A stretch of 64,000 nt of DNA, from the NCBI RefSeq assembly GCF_029623955.1, contig NZ_JARSBP010000004.1:1-64000 (forward strand). Reading direction: 5' to 3'. The position numbers were made by a program, and so were the translations under genes. The notes under the pieces were generated by a model. That model saw only the letters and a program-made list of their open reading frames with translations. It did not search any database and was not told where the DNA came from. Below, piece after piece: positions 35,829 to 45,458 of this stretch (position 1 is the stretch's first letter; each line of letters begins with the position of its first letter). The DNA is from Mycobacterium sp. 236(2023). GTDB lineage: Bacteria > Actinomycetota > Actinomycetes > Mycobacteriales > Mycobacteriaceae.

Positions 35829-38263
35829 TGCCTACTGTCGGGCGGTCTGCGGGATCGTATGGGCGGCTGATTGTTACGCCGGACATGGAGCCACCGGATG
35901 CCGCGCATTGGGATGCCCAGGAGCAGACTTATCGAGCGGGTGCGACGTCGTGGGATGGAATCCACCAGCAGATCGTGACTGATAGCGCGAGATTTCGTGA
36001 TGCCGCCGATTCGCAAGGCTTCGACGAGGTTCACCGGGTGAACGCGGTGTTAGCCGAGGAAGCCAAGACGATTGCCGAGTGGCACGCCAAGGCGGCAGAT
36101 AAGTGCGCGGATATCGCCACGGTGCTGCGCGAGACGCGCTCAGGGCAAGAGCAGCTCGTCCGCGAGGCGGATGCCAAGATCGCGAGCGCGAAGCTCCCCG
36201 GCGAAGCCGAAGCACTGGTGACCCAGTACCACGGCATAGCCCGATATCAGACCTCGGCGGGCGTGACAGCAGCAATGGCATCGCATACTTCGTTCAAGAA
36301 GAGTACCGAAAATACAAGGGCGCTAGAACTTTTAACGAAGTGGGGCGATGTTCCCGCTGCTCCACCAGTCCAGCCCGTCGACCACACGTCGCCCGGCATT
36401 GAACAGGACAAAAACCCCTACCGCTACACCGAGAAACGGGAAGCCGGGGCCGACGCGCCCGAAGCTACAGCCGACGCGCCAACGGATCCGGCCTCAGGCA
36501 CACCGAGCACCCAGCCTTGGGCTAGTCCCGGTGAAATCAAGACGGCCGCAGGCGACGAGGGCCTCACGGCGGCGGGTCCGATCACTCAGGCGACGCCGGG
36601 GGCTGCCTCGCCGCGGCCAGCAGCCTCCCCATTGGGCGGTGGTGCACCGTCGATGGGTGGATTGGGCAGTGGTGGCGGGGGGATGGGTTCCGGTGGTGGA
36701 CTTCCGAAGATGCCCGGCGGCCTGGGAAGCGGCGGTATGCCGGGGGCGGGCTCTGATCCTCTGGGTAGTGATGTAGGCCAAATGCCTGGTGCGGGAAGCG
36801 GTTTGTCGAGTGCTGGCGGGGCAGCGGGATCAGGCACGGGTAGCGGAGCGCGGTTGTCGGCGTTCAATCAAGGACTGTCGACCACTTCCGGTCTTGGCGG
36901 CGGAATGCCGGCGGCGCCCCCACCGGCTCCGGCGAGTCCCTCGCCGGCCTTATCGGCCGGCGGCGGGCACGCGGCCCCGGTCTCGGCGACCTCGGGCGGC
37001 GGTGTGGCCCCGGCCGGGGCACAGCCAGGCATGGTTTCACCGGCCGCTCCGGCCGCAGCTCCCGCCGGGGCGGGAATGGGTACCGGGGGAGGGGCACCGA
37101 TGATGCTTCCCCCCGGTTCGATGGGACCGCCAGCGGGGGCGGTTCCACCGCTAGCGCCGACCATCCCGGCGGCCGCTCCCGGCTCAACGAACGCCCCCAC
37201 CGCGGCGGCTCCACCGTCGACCACGGGTGCTGCTGCGGGCCCGACGCTGATCCCGGCCAGTGTGGTCGCCGCAGGCCAGACGGCGGCGGCACGTGAGCGC
37301 CGCGAGTCCGCTGACGCGGCGGCGGCCAAGGAGCTGGCGTGGAAGCTGCAGCACGCGGCTCATGAGGTCGAGTATCCGATTGAATGGGCGGTAGGAGTCT
37401 TCCGTTCACCGAGCGGCACGGAAACCGTCATCACCTCTAATGACGGAGCCAGCTACATCCCGGCCGGGGTGTTCGTTCCTCGCTCTGTGCGGGTGCTGTC
37501 CACAGATTCGTTGGTGGACGACCATTTTCGGCAACTTTGGTTCGGGTGGGGGGATCCGGCGCGTGTCCTCATTGAGTACGCGAAGTTGCGTGCTGAGATG
37601 GGATGGCGTCTGGTCGCGGCCGCGACGACAGGCGTGGTCAACGTGTTGCGGGATGCCGGGGTTGAACATCCGCCGTCCTGCACGCGTCTGACCAACCCGT
37701 GGCGGCAACAGGGCGTCGAGGTCCCCGCTCCGGTCCTGGACGGCATGCATGAGCATCGCCTGGCGGTGCTGTGGCCCGACGTGTATCCACGGCTGCTGCG
37801 CGTCATGGACGCCGACCCGATTTTTCAGGACCGCATCGTCGCGGGGGTGAGCGCATCGCTGATGCGCTCGGCGACCACCCAGGCTCAGGCGGTCGACGGC
37901 GGCATCCCCGACTCGATTCGCGAGGTCTGGATGGCCGGGGGCGGTGACCGCGAACCAACCGTGCAGCAGTGGGCGGACTACGACGCCGCCGCCAAGAGTT
38001 TCAACGCGACCACGGCGATCTTCCGGCCGGCGTTCGTCAACGGTTGCACCGCTGATCCCGGCGACACTCTGCAGGAGCGGGCCGTCTATCGGGCGTATTG
38101 GCTGGTTGCGCGTACCGCCGAGCACATCGGCGGATGGTCCAGGCGGCCGTTGCCGCTGCCCGATATGTGTTTCGCCGCGGCCGCTACCGGCGACGCTCCT
38201 CATCTGCGCGACGTGATCGTCAGGGCTCTGGTCAGCGTCGAAGATGACCTGGGCCTGCGATGA
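35828..38263 (+). CDS. large ESX-associated-type protein with N-terminal WXG-like helices and C-terminal DUF5632/DUF5631-like region
   Basis: The 811-aa protein starts at ATG 35828, overlapping the previous stop; an upstream in-frame start at 35813 is unnecessary. Residues 20-160 are helical, with W42-D-G44 at a likely helix turn as in WXG100/ESX proteins. A Gly/Ala/Pro-rich linker runs to about 480. The C-terminal part (VEYPIEWAVGVFRSPSGTET; DDHFRQLWFGWGDPARVLIE) resembles the domains of Rv3899c-type mycobacterial proteins linked to ESX loci. This identification is from memory. It may be a secreted surface or conjugation-related protein. Confidence 0.7.
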   Translation: MPTVGRSAGSYGRLIVTPDMEPPDAAHWDAQEQTYRAGATSWDGIHQQIVTDSARFRDAADSQGFDEVHRVNAVLAEEAKTIAEWHAKAADKCADIATVLRETRSGQEQLVREADAKIASAKLPGEAEALVTQYHGIARYQTSAGVTAAMASHTSFKKSTENTRALELLTKWGDVPAAPPVQPVDHTSPGIEQDKNPYRYTEKREAGADAPEATADAPTDPASGTPSTQPWASPGEIKTAAGDEGLTAAGPITQATPGAASPRPAASPLGGGAPSMGGLGSGGGGMGSGGGLPKMPGGLGSGGMPGAGSDPLGSDVGQMPGAGSGLSSAGGAAGSGTGSGARLSAFNQGLSTTSGLGGGMPAAPPPAPASPSPALSAGGGHAAPVSATSGGGVAPAGAQPGMVSPAAPAAAPAGAGMGTGGGAPMMLPPGSMGPPAGAVPPLAPTIPAAAPGSTNAPTAAAPPSTTGAAAGPTLIPASVVAAGQTAAARERRESADAAAAKELAWKLQHAAHEVEYPIEWAVGVFRSPSGTETVITSNDGASYIPAGVFVPRSVRVLSTDSLVDDHFRQLWFGWGDPARVLIEYAKLRAEMGWRLVAAATTGVVNVLRDAGVEHPPSCTRLTNPWRQQGVEVPAPVLDGMHEHRLAVLWPDVYPRLLRVMDADPIFQDRIVAGVSASLMRSATTQAQAVDGGIPDSIREVWMAGGGDREPTVQQWADYDAAAKSFNATTAIFRPAFVNGCTADPGDTLQERAVYRAYWLVARTAEHIGGWSRRPLPLPDMCFAAAATGDAPHLRDVIVRALVSVEDDLGLR

Positions 38264-39003
38264 CGATCGAAGAGCACTCCTATGTGGACGCCGAGTACCA
38301 GGGCCTAGAGCTTGGCCTGCGCCATGCCGACTTAGCGCATTACGTCGCCCTGGCAGCTCAGTGGACCCGCGCCTATCAAACAGCCGTCTCAAATGACCAG
38401 CTCACCGATCTGGACATCGTGCAGCCGCTGACGTCATATGCCGCCGCGTTGGAGACTGTTCATACAGGGCTTGCCGCGGCGGTAGCGGGAGTGACGGCCT
38501 CACCTCCTAGCCCGAATAGTGGCTCACCTCAACATATGCAACAGCCCACAACGCAGGCACACTTCCCATCAGAGGTCGAAGCGGTCCAGTATCTAGTGGG
38601 GCTAGAGCCGCGGAGTCGTTACCGCGTCACCCATCAGGACCGCTGGCGTAACTCACTCACCCATGCCGAGGACTATCTGGCCTCACGTGATGACATCGAT
38701 ACCCCGGAACTTCAACTCAAACTGGGCTGGTACACCACGGTTGTCCAGGAACTCCTCGAAACCGCCTACACCGCTATGCGCGACGCCTACGCCGACGCGG
38801 TGGTGGCCGACGTCTACCGCAAAGTACCCGCATCAACACTCCCGCACATCATCGCCTCGCGCCTAAAGATGTTGACCTGCATTGGATTTGATGAAGATAA
38901 CTGCGAGCCGCTCTTGCGCCGAATAGGTGAGACCTTTCCCGAGGCCGTCGCAGAGTGCTCAGCCATGCCGCACAAGTGGCAGCCGACGCCGAGGCGTTCC
39001 TGA
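38260..39003 (+). CDS. hypothetical helical protein coupled to the ESX-type gene
   Basis: The 247-aa protein begins with an ATG overlapping the previous stop by 4 bp. It is predicted helical, with a low-complexity Pro/Ser/Gln linker around residues 85-105 that divides it into two domains. No motif is recognised. It completes a three-gene transcript (35301-39003) and converges on the relaxase gene. Confidence 0.65.
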   Translation: MTIEEHSYVDAEYQGLELGLRHADLAHYVALAAQWTRAYQTAVSNDQLTDLDIVQPLTSYAAALETVHTGLAAAVAGVTASPPSPNSGSPQHMQQPTTQAHFPSEVEAVQYLVGLEPRSRYRVTHQDRWRNSLTHAEDYLASRDDIDTPELQLKLGWYTTVVQELLETAYTAMRDAYADAVVADVYRKVPASTLPHIIASRLKMLTCIGFDEDNCEPLLRRIGETFPEAVAECSAMPHKWQPTPRRS

Positions 39004-39060
39004 CCACCCGAAAGACACGATGCCGCAAAGGGTTAGGTGGCGGTGATGGCGACGTCGGGG

Positions 39061-42000
39061 TCAGTCGATGTCGAGGCCGTAGCCCTGGTCTCGGGTTCGG
39101 TCGCGTCCTCGGTCGCGGCCGGGTCGGGTGGTGAGCCGTCGCCAGCTGGTCGCGGCGATGGTGCGGTAGTGGTCGGCGGTGGCCGCTAGCGCGGAGTCTG
39201 CGATATCTGGTGCAGGGTGGGTGTTGCCAGCCCAGGGCAGGGTGACTCCATCCAGGAGTCGTCGGGCGCTGCCGGGCTCTCCGGTGTCGACGAGGACGAG
39301 CCGACCGTGCGCGGGGACCAGGGCGGTGACCACGGCCGCGAGCGCGTCAGGGTTGGCGGCCGCGGCGTCCTCGACGACCACGACGGGTCCGCGCTGATCT
39401 GGCGGGTGGATGGCGATCTGCTCGGCGAGGTGGTTGAGGCTCAGTCGGTTGGGCTGTGGTGTCGCGGTGACGCAGACGTGGTGGCGGTGGGCCTCGGTGG
39501 CCGCTGTGTGGATCGCTTCGGCGAGGTCGGGGGTATAGCGCTCGGCCGCCACGGTGGTCATGACGTAGGGCGCTGAGAGCGCGACGGCGACGGGATCGGG
39601 TTGCGGTGGTGTCGGCAGGGATGTCGGCAGGCGCAGTGGGTCGCCGTTGCGGTGGGCTGCGGCCAGGACCTCGACGAGTGCGCGATCGGATGCATGCTCG
39701 ACGGACTGCTGCGGTTCAGGCACGGTGGCGGTGGGGGTCAGGGTGTCGGTGATGCGCCACCAGAGGGCAGCGGCGGGCATCTCGTCGGGGAGCGGCCCGT
39801 TGTGTGCAGCCTGCGTGAGCAGTTGGTGAATGTCGTTGGTGTGGGCGGCTTCTGCGAGTTGTCCGGCCAGGGTGGGCCAGTATTCGTCGGCGCGGATACG
39901 GGGGTCGATCGCGTCGAGCAGGTCGTGCCACTGTGTGGTGTCGGGCCGGTGGTGTGCGATGGCGTCGATGCCGTGGCGCTGCAGCAGGTCTTGCATGGCG
40001 CGGGTGGCCACCGGGTACTGCGGGGCACCGGTGAGGCGGGTGTCGGCGTCATCGACGGCGGTGGCGGCCCGGAACACGGCAATCTCGGCGGTCAGGGTGG
40101 GGTTGGCTTTGGCGGTGATCAGCGGCCGCGCCCAAGCGGGTGCGGCCTGCGCGGTCCAAGAGCGGGCGTGGTCGCGGATCTGGTCGGCGAGGTCGGTGAC
40201 GAGGTGTTCGCGGCGGCGCAGGTAGTCACCCCAGTGCGGGTTTTCGGCCAGGGGGGTGGGGATGGCGGGTAGCCACCGCAGCGGCCCGGAAGCGCGGCCA
40301 CCGCCGCTGGTGAGGTCGATGCGGTAGTCCAAGACGGCGGCCGGGTCGGCGGCATCAGCGAGGCCGCCGCGGGCGTGCGCGGCCGCCAACAGGTCGCTGG
40401 GATCATCACCGGAAAGTGCCCGGATGGCCAGGTGGCGGCGCAGCACCGGCCACGCGGCGCAGGTCGTGAGACCGGGGTGCAGTGAGTCAGCGCGCGCGTT
40501 GAGGTGCTCGCGTGCCCCGGCGCCGAGCTGGTGTTCTGCGGCGGCGCCGAGGGCGTCGGTGAACATGTCCGCGGCCGCGGCCAAACGGCGGCTGGGGTCG
40601 GCGGCCTGACGGGCGGTGGTGGTGGCCGAGACCTGGGCTCCGTCGCGGGCCAAGATCCGGGACAGGACATCGACGGCGGTGTCGGGGTGGGTGGCCTTGG
40701 GGGCCAGGATGCGGTGCGGGTCGGTTTCGGCAGTCGACAGGTAGAGGTGGTTTTCGGAGCGGCCGCGGGTCAGCGCGACGTACAGGTGCTGGCGGGTCAG
40801 ATGTTCGGCACCGACGACGTGGCAGGCGTGCCCGGCGGTGGAGCCTTGGGCGGCGTCGATGGTGGCCGCGTAGCCCAGGGTCACGTGGTCGGTGACGTAG
40901 TCCGCCGGCAGGGTGATCTCGCGGCCGGTGCGGCGGTGGCGAGCCCTCAGTGCCCCATCTGTGGCGATGTCGACGATGGTGAACGTGTAGCCGTTGCGGA
41001 CGTAATCGGTGGCCGACAGGGGCAACTGGCGGGCGTTGCGCCGGGTGCGGATGACATCCCCGACGCTGGCGGTCAGGCCATCGGACAGGACGGTCTCGCG
41101 GCCCGGCGTCGCGTGCGGGTCTCCCTCGAGCGCCGCGGCCAGCCGGGTGGTGCGGGCGCGGGCGTTGAGTTCGTTGACGGCGGTGTTGGTGGGAGCCAGC
41201 AGCAGACTGTCGCGGCCGGCGTCCTGGTCGGTCTGCCAGGCGGTGAAGGCGGCGTCGGCGGCGGTCTGTTCGGTGCCGATGTGGATGCGGCCGGAGTCGA
41301 TGTAGAAGCCGATCCCGGCGGGGTCCCCGCCACGCAGCGCGAGCGACGCGGCAGCTTCGGCGCGGGAGTGAAACCGCACCACATCTGAGAGCGTGAGGGC
41401 TCCGGTGGAGGTAGCGATGTCGCGTAGCACCCCGCCGGCCGAGATGGAGGCGAGCTGGCCGTCGTCACCGACCAGTCGCACACTCGCGCCTCTGCTGAGG
41501 GCGTGGCTGATCATCGCGTCCAGACCGGCGGTCGACGCCATCCCGGCCTCGTCGACCACGATCAACGTCTGAGGTCCTACTTGGTCGAACCAGTCCGGTG
41601 TGCCGTAGATCGCGGCGTGGTTCTCATTGGTGCAATGCACGTACTTGTCGAGGGTGTCGGTGGCCGCGTCCAGGTCTTCGCCGAGCGTGATCGCCGCGGC
41701 CGCGGTGGGGGCCAGTCCGAGGACCTGTCCGCCGGAGCTGCGCCAGGCGTGCGCCAGGGCCGCCATGGCGGTGGTTTTACCCGCCCCCGCCGGAGCCAAC
41801 GCAAGCGCGACGCGGCGGCCGCCAAGGGACATCTGGGCCACCAGAGCGGCTTGGCCCTCGTTGAGGGGTTTGCCGCGCGCGGCGGCATCCGCGAGTGCCA
41901 ACCTCACGTCCGCAGTGGCCGCGACACGGCCGTCGAGTTGGCGCGCCGCGGCGCGGATTCGAGCCTCGGCAGCGAGCACCTCCCGGCTCGTATAGGTCGC

Positions 42001-43662
42001 GGTTCCGTGGCGGCTGTAGACGCTGGAACCGTCGCGGCGACGCAACGCGACAGGCTCGCCCAACTCGGCGTCGTCGACGCGGGCATGGGGCACCGAAAAC
42101 GCCTCGGACAGTGCGCCGGCGGTGAGCCGTTCGACAAGCTGCGACACGTGTGCGACACCCGCATTCCGCACGACCCGCAGCGCTTCGGCGCGCACGTGAT
42201 GACGCTGCCAGGTCGCGCGCGATTCGGACACGGTGGCGATCAGTGCGCCAGCCTGCGACGCCACCCAGTCGTCGGTGATGTCCGGTGTCGTCGTGTGGCC
42301 GCGCTCGGCGGTCAGGACGCCGGCCAGCATGCGCTCTACTCCATCGTGGCCCAGGACCTCGACGGCTTGGTGGCGCCAGGTGTGGCGCTGCTCGTCCAGT
42401 GAGCGCGGTTCGTGCTTGGCTTCGCGCGTTTCTAGAGTCGCTTGTTGGGCCAGCGCGAGGGACTCTTTGGTGGTGGGTTCGCGGCCGTGATCGTGCTGAA
42501 ACTGCTTGGCCAACTCGGCGGTGCGGGCCTTGATCGCGATACCGCGACTGGACCAGCGCGTCATCAATTTCGCTGACATCCCGACGATCTCGCGGACGGC
42601 TCGTTTCCCGCGTCCGCGGGACTGCTCGGCGAAGTCCACATCGAGGCGGTCGATGGTGTGAACTTCCATGCGGGTGTTGTACATCTCCGAGGCCGCCACG
42701 ATGAGCCGGTGCAACGGGTCACCATCCAGGGCGAGCCAGCGGCGCACCCCATTGTGGTCGAGGTAAGACACCTTGTTGGAGATCGCGACATGGGTGTGCA
42801 GATCGGGGTCCCCGGCACGAGAATCGCGATGGGTGAACACCGCGGCAATGAGCCCTTCGGTGTCGACTTGAGCGACACCGTTTGTGCCCACACGGGTGAA
42901 GGCGGCGTTGTCTTGCAGCCACTCCAACACGTCGGCCACCGCGGCCTCGTGAGCGGCCTCGATCTGCTCTGCTATCTCCGGCGGGGCGATCGCCCACATC
43001 GCCGAAATCGACTTCACCGGAGAGAACGTCAAGTCATAGCCGGCCACCGCCGTAGTGCGCGCCCGCGTAGCCCGCGCAACGAACCCTGACAGCTCCCGTT
43101 CATCGACCGGGGCGCGGCCAAATTCCTCGGCGAACATCTCGGTGGCCACCTGGGTACGGATGCCTGCCCGCACGTCATCGTCGATGGTGGCGTTACCCGC
43201 CAGACCGGCCTCGATGTTGTGCGCGCGGAACGCTTTCCCGACACGACGGGTGAACTCCGACGAGGGCTCCTCCCGCACAGGGTACTTACGGCCCAACTGG
43301 GCGGCCGCGGTCGCGGGTTGAACGCGCAATCGCGGGGACAGATGGGCAAAAATCTTGTCGGCGTTGGGGTGCCAACCCAGCCCAAACAAGGCCTTCATTT
43401 GCTCCTCGGTGACCACCGATCCGCCTTCGACGGCCCACACCTGTTGGCGCACTTCGTCGCTGACCTCACGGGCTCCGGTGTCGGACAACGCGGCCAGGCC
43501 GCGGCCCATCCAGCGGCCCGGTGATTCACCCTTGGCCGAGTAATAGTCAGCCAGGCCGGAGCGGCCCCGTTCGGTGCTGTCGGCGGCCGCAACTTGGCGC
43601 ACCAGGTACAGGTAACCGTCCCCGGCGGTCAGCTTGTGCATCGACATCACCGCCGCATGCAC
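39061..43662 (-). CDS. MobF-family conjugative relaxase-helicase (TraA/TrwC type)
   Basis: The 1,533-aa protein has an N-terminal TrwC relaxase domain: a tyrosine cluster in TAGDGYLYLVRQVA (Y17, Y19) and the metal-binding HUH histidines in DPDLHTHVAISNKV near residue 285. A superfamily 1 helicase domain follows, with Walker A LAPAGAGKTTAM near residue 624 and a later IVVDEAGMASTAG. It nicks oriT and unwinds the transferred strand. The start may be one of the first internal Met codons (MSMHKL). The divergent small gene and the gap at 43663-43971 probably complete the relaxosome. Confidence 0.92.
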   Translation of the reverse strand: MHAAVMSMHKLTAGDGYLYLVRQVAAADSTERGRSGLADYYSAKGESPGRWMGRGLAALSDTGAREVSDEVRQQVWAVEGGSVVTEEQMKALFGLGWHPNADKIFAHLSPRLRVQPATAAAQLGRKYPVREEPSSEFTRRVGKAFRAHNIEAGLAGNATIDDDVRAGIRTQVATEMFAEEFGRAPVDERELSGFVARATRARTTAVAGYDLTFSPVKSISAMWAIAPPEIAEQIEAAHEAAVADVLEWLQDNAAFTRVGTNGVAQVDTEGLIAAVFTHRDSRAGDPDLHTHVAISNKVSYLDHNGVRRWLALDGDPLHRLIVAASEMYNTRMEVHTIDRLDVDFAEQSRGRGKRAVREIVGMSAKLMTRWSSRGIAIKARTAELAKQFQHDHGREPTTKESLALAQQATLETREAKHEPRSLDEQRHTWRHQAVEVLGHDGVERMLAGVLTAERGHTTTPDITDDWVASQAGALIATVSESRATWQRHHVRAEALRVVRNAGVAHVSQLVERLTAGALSEAFSVPHARVDDAELGEPVALRRRDGSSVYSRHGTATYTSREVLAAEARIRAAARQLDGRVAATADVRLALADAAARGKPLNEGQAALVAQMSLGGRRVALALAPAGAGKTTAMAALAHAWRSSGGQVLGLAPTAAAAITLGEDLDAATDTLDKYVHCTNENHAAIYGTPDWFDQVGPQTLIVVDEAGMASTAGLDAMISHALSRGASVRLVGDDGQLASISAGGVLRDIATSTGALTLSDVVRFHSRAEAAASLALRGGDPAGIGFYIDSGRIHIGTEQTAADAAFTAWQTDQDAGRDSLLLAPTNTAVNELNARARTTRLAAALEGDPHATPGRETVLSDGLTASVGDVIRTRRNARQLPLSATDYVRNGYTFTIVDIATDGALRARHRRTGREITLPADYVTDHVTLGYAATIDAAQGSTAGHACHVVGAEHLTRQHLYVALTRGRSENHLYLSTAETDPHRILAPKATHPDTAVDVLSRILARDGAQVSATTTARQAADPSRRLAAAADMFTDALGAAAEHQLGAGAREHLNARADSLHPGLTTCAAWPVLRRHLAIRALSGDDPSDLLAAAHARGGLADAADPAAVLDYRIDLTSGGGRASGPLRWLPAIPTPLAENPHWGDYLRRREHLVTDLADQIRDHARSWTAQAAPAWARPLITAKANPTLTAEIAVFRAATAVDDADTRLTGAPQYPVATRAMQDLLQRHGIDAIAHHRPDTTQWHDLLDAIDPRIRADEYWPTLAGQLAEAAHTNDIHQLLTQAAHNGPLPDEMPAAALWWRITDTLTPTATVPEPQQSVEHASDRALVEVLAAAHRNGDPLRLPTSLPTPPQPDPVAVALSAPYVMTTVAAERYTPDLAEAIHTAATEAHRHHVCVTATPQPNRLSLNHLAEQIAIHPPDQRGPVVVVEDAAAANPDALAAVVTALVPAHGRLVLVDTGEPGSARRLLDGVTLPWAGNTHPAPDIADSALAATADHYRTIAATSWRRLTTRPGRDRGRDRTRDQGYGLDID

Positions 43663-43971
43663 CCCTCGGCCCGCATGCGCATGACCGTCTCAAGATCAGC
43701 CCTGCCGAAGCCACCACCAGAGCCAACATTCCCGACCGCCGTTACCAAACCGTGACCTAAATGCAAAAGGTGTGTGGCGTTTCTTTGGGTCCTGAAAGGG
43801 GCCTTGAGGGGGTGAGCTGAGTGGGCGGTGCGGCAGCGGTGAGGGCACGGGCTGCACGGATGGTGAGCGGGGTGCGGGGGTGCGGTAGGGCGGCGACCAA
43901 GAATTTTGGTGGGTGGCCAATGTGGCTGTGGTGGTGGCGCATCGGCCACGTCCGGTTCTAGTGTCCCGGTC
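43663..43971. other. 309-bp divergent gap, candidate oriT
   Basis: The gap between the relaxase and the divergent small helical gene is the usual place for oriT. It contains a near-palindrome (CCAAGAATTTTGG at about 43899-43911) and arms GTGGCC/GGCCAC about 30 bp apart. The nick site cannot be assigned from sequence alone. Confidence 0.45.
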
Positions 43972-44442
43972 ATGACAGCAGCAGGAACGTCCAAGTTGGA
44001 AGCCCGGCGACGGGCCGTGGAAGCGAACCGGCGCGCTAACGAAGCGCGCGCTGCGCGAGACAAAGCGAACGTCAAAGACGCGACCACGTTCATGTACGAG
44101 GTCGGCAAGATCGTCGAAATTGAATTATGGAAGAAGGAGCGGCTCGTCCTGCTGCGCGAGCAGGTCGAGGCCGAAGCGGCCAAGAAGGTGGCTACCCACC
44201 GGGCCAAGGCCGGCGCGGCGGTCGCACGCATGCAGGACCGTGGTGAGACGCTGACGACGATTGCTGAGAACTCCGACGTCGGGATCGGCATTGTTCGGAC
44301 GATGCTGGGGCATGCTTCGAAGAACGAAAAGACTGCTCGCAGCGACGGTTCGCACGCACTAGGCGTCGGTGGTGCTCAGACTGATTCGCCTCCGGGCCGT
44401 GGCGACGGTGAGGCCGACAGGCCGCGGACAGCTTCGGCGTGA
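43972..44442 (+). CDS. small helical relaxosome-accessory candidate
   Basis: From ATG 43972 the protein has 156 aa (MTAAGTSKLEARRR...); upstream in-frame codons overlap the presumed oriT and are discarded. A long charged coiled-coil-like helix (residues 10-85) precedes a helix-turn-helix-like segment (GETLTTIAENSDVGIGIVRT), then a disordered tail. Genes of this layout often face MobF relaxase genes in actinobacterial plasmids. A DNA-binding role at oriT is inferred. Confidence 0.65.
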   Translation: MTAAGTSKLEARRRAVEANRRANEARAARDKANVKDATTFMYEVGKIVEIELWKKERLVLLREQVEAEAAKKVATHRAKAGAAVARMQDRGETLTTIAENSDVGIGIVRTMLGHASKNEKTARSDGSHALGVGGAQTDSPPGRGDGEADRPRTASA

Positions 44443-44680
44443 TGGTGGAGATGGCTTGCGGCGCTGCGCCTCCGGCCTAGGGCGCAGGTGCGGTAACCAC
44501 CCGGCCGCGCAGCGTGGCTCGCGGTGCGACGCGAGCGGGCGGCGTCGAGCGGTCCAACACGCGGTGAGGCAGCACCGTCCACGGCGGTCAGCTTCTGGTC
44601 CGCGGAGGGCACTCCGGGGCGGCTTCGTGAGCAGTGGCGGCGCGGCCATATGTCGGTGTTCGGTTCTGGGGTCAGCAGTC

Positions 44681-45109
44681 ATGAGAAGCGCGGGTCAGCT
44701 GGTCGTGAATTGGCAGGTGCACGCCGCCGAAATCGCGCGCTTCCACAGCCACGTTGTCTGCGGGCCAACACCTTCGGATGCAACATGTCAACCGAGGCCA
44801 TCGGCGCCGATGGCTACGGACGGTTCTACCTCACCCGCGACGGCGTGGGGTTCTGTGTGCGTCCGCATCGTCACGCGCTCCCCATTGCCGCCGGATACGT
44901 CGCCGCGGGGCGTGCTCGGGCTGCGAGAATGCGACAACCCGGTGTGCGTGAAGATTGTGGCTGACACCGACGCGCAGCAGCACGTCGTGTCGGGCTCTCA
45001 GGGCTACAACATGGAGCGGATGGCGCGGATGCGTCGCGGTGGTGGTCGCCATGCGTTGCGTCGCTGCGACAGTCGCGGTGTACGGCGTGAGCGATCGGTG
45101 GCGCTATAG
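44681..45109 (+). pseudogene. HNH-like zinc-finger protein with two compensating frameshifts
   Basis: The N-terminal part (HAAEIARFHSHVVCGPTPSD) is in one frame and the middle (IGADGYGRFYLTRDGVGFCV) is in another. The C-terminal part (LRECDNPVCVKIVADT, then HVVSGSQGYNMERMA) returns to the first frame. The CDNPxCV and H..SGSQ..NM elements are those of small HNH-type nucleases common in mycobacterial phages and plasmids. Shifts are near 44792 and 44910. The gene appears decayed, though sequencing error cannot be excluded. Confidence 0.6.
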
Positions 45110-45458
45110 GAGGCTGGGATGCCGCTGCGGTGCCGGCGGCGCTGCTTGGCGACCAGCCCGCTTTGTGGTGAGTTTGGTGTCGTACTGAGGGTGAGTGGCG
45201 CAGAAGTCTTTAGCCGCCCAGCAGGATCGTCGCGTTGCGGGGCGGTTGCACCGTGTTGGCGTCGAACCACACGGGCAGCGCGCGCACGCCGGCTGTGCGG
45301 GTCCAGCAGATGCGGTGCTGGCCAATCACCGGACTTGCGGACTGCGGCTAGCGCCGGTCCTCTCGCCGTGTCTCGTTCAAGTGTCGACTCGGTTCCGACG
45401 ATATCCACCGTTGCGTTGTGTGTATGAGGCGAAGTTCGCGCGACGTCGCAGTTGCTAT
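45110..45458. other. 349-bp gap without a supported gene
   Basis: Overlapping short frames occur on both strands. A minus-strand fragment (VIGQHRICWTRTAGVRALPV) looks protein-like but is too short and broken to name. The region ends at the NACHT gene stop and may be a degraded insertion junction. Confidence 0.4.

Noticed and set aside
36600..37270. The Gly/Ala/Pro-rich stretch was considered as a PE_PGRS or PPE protein.
   Set aside because: No PE or PPE N-terminal motif is present; the stretch is a linker between a WXG-like helical domain and a globular C-terminal region.
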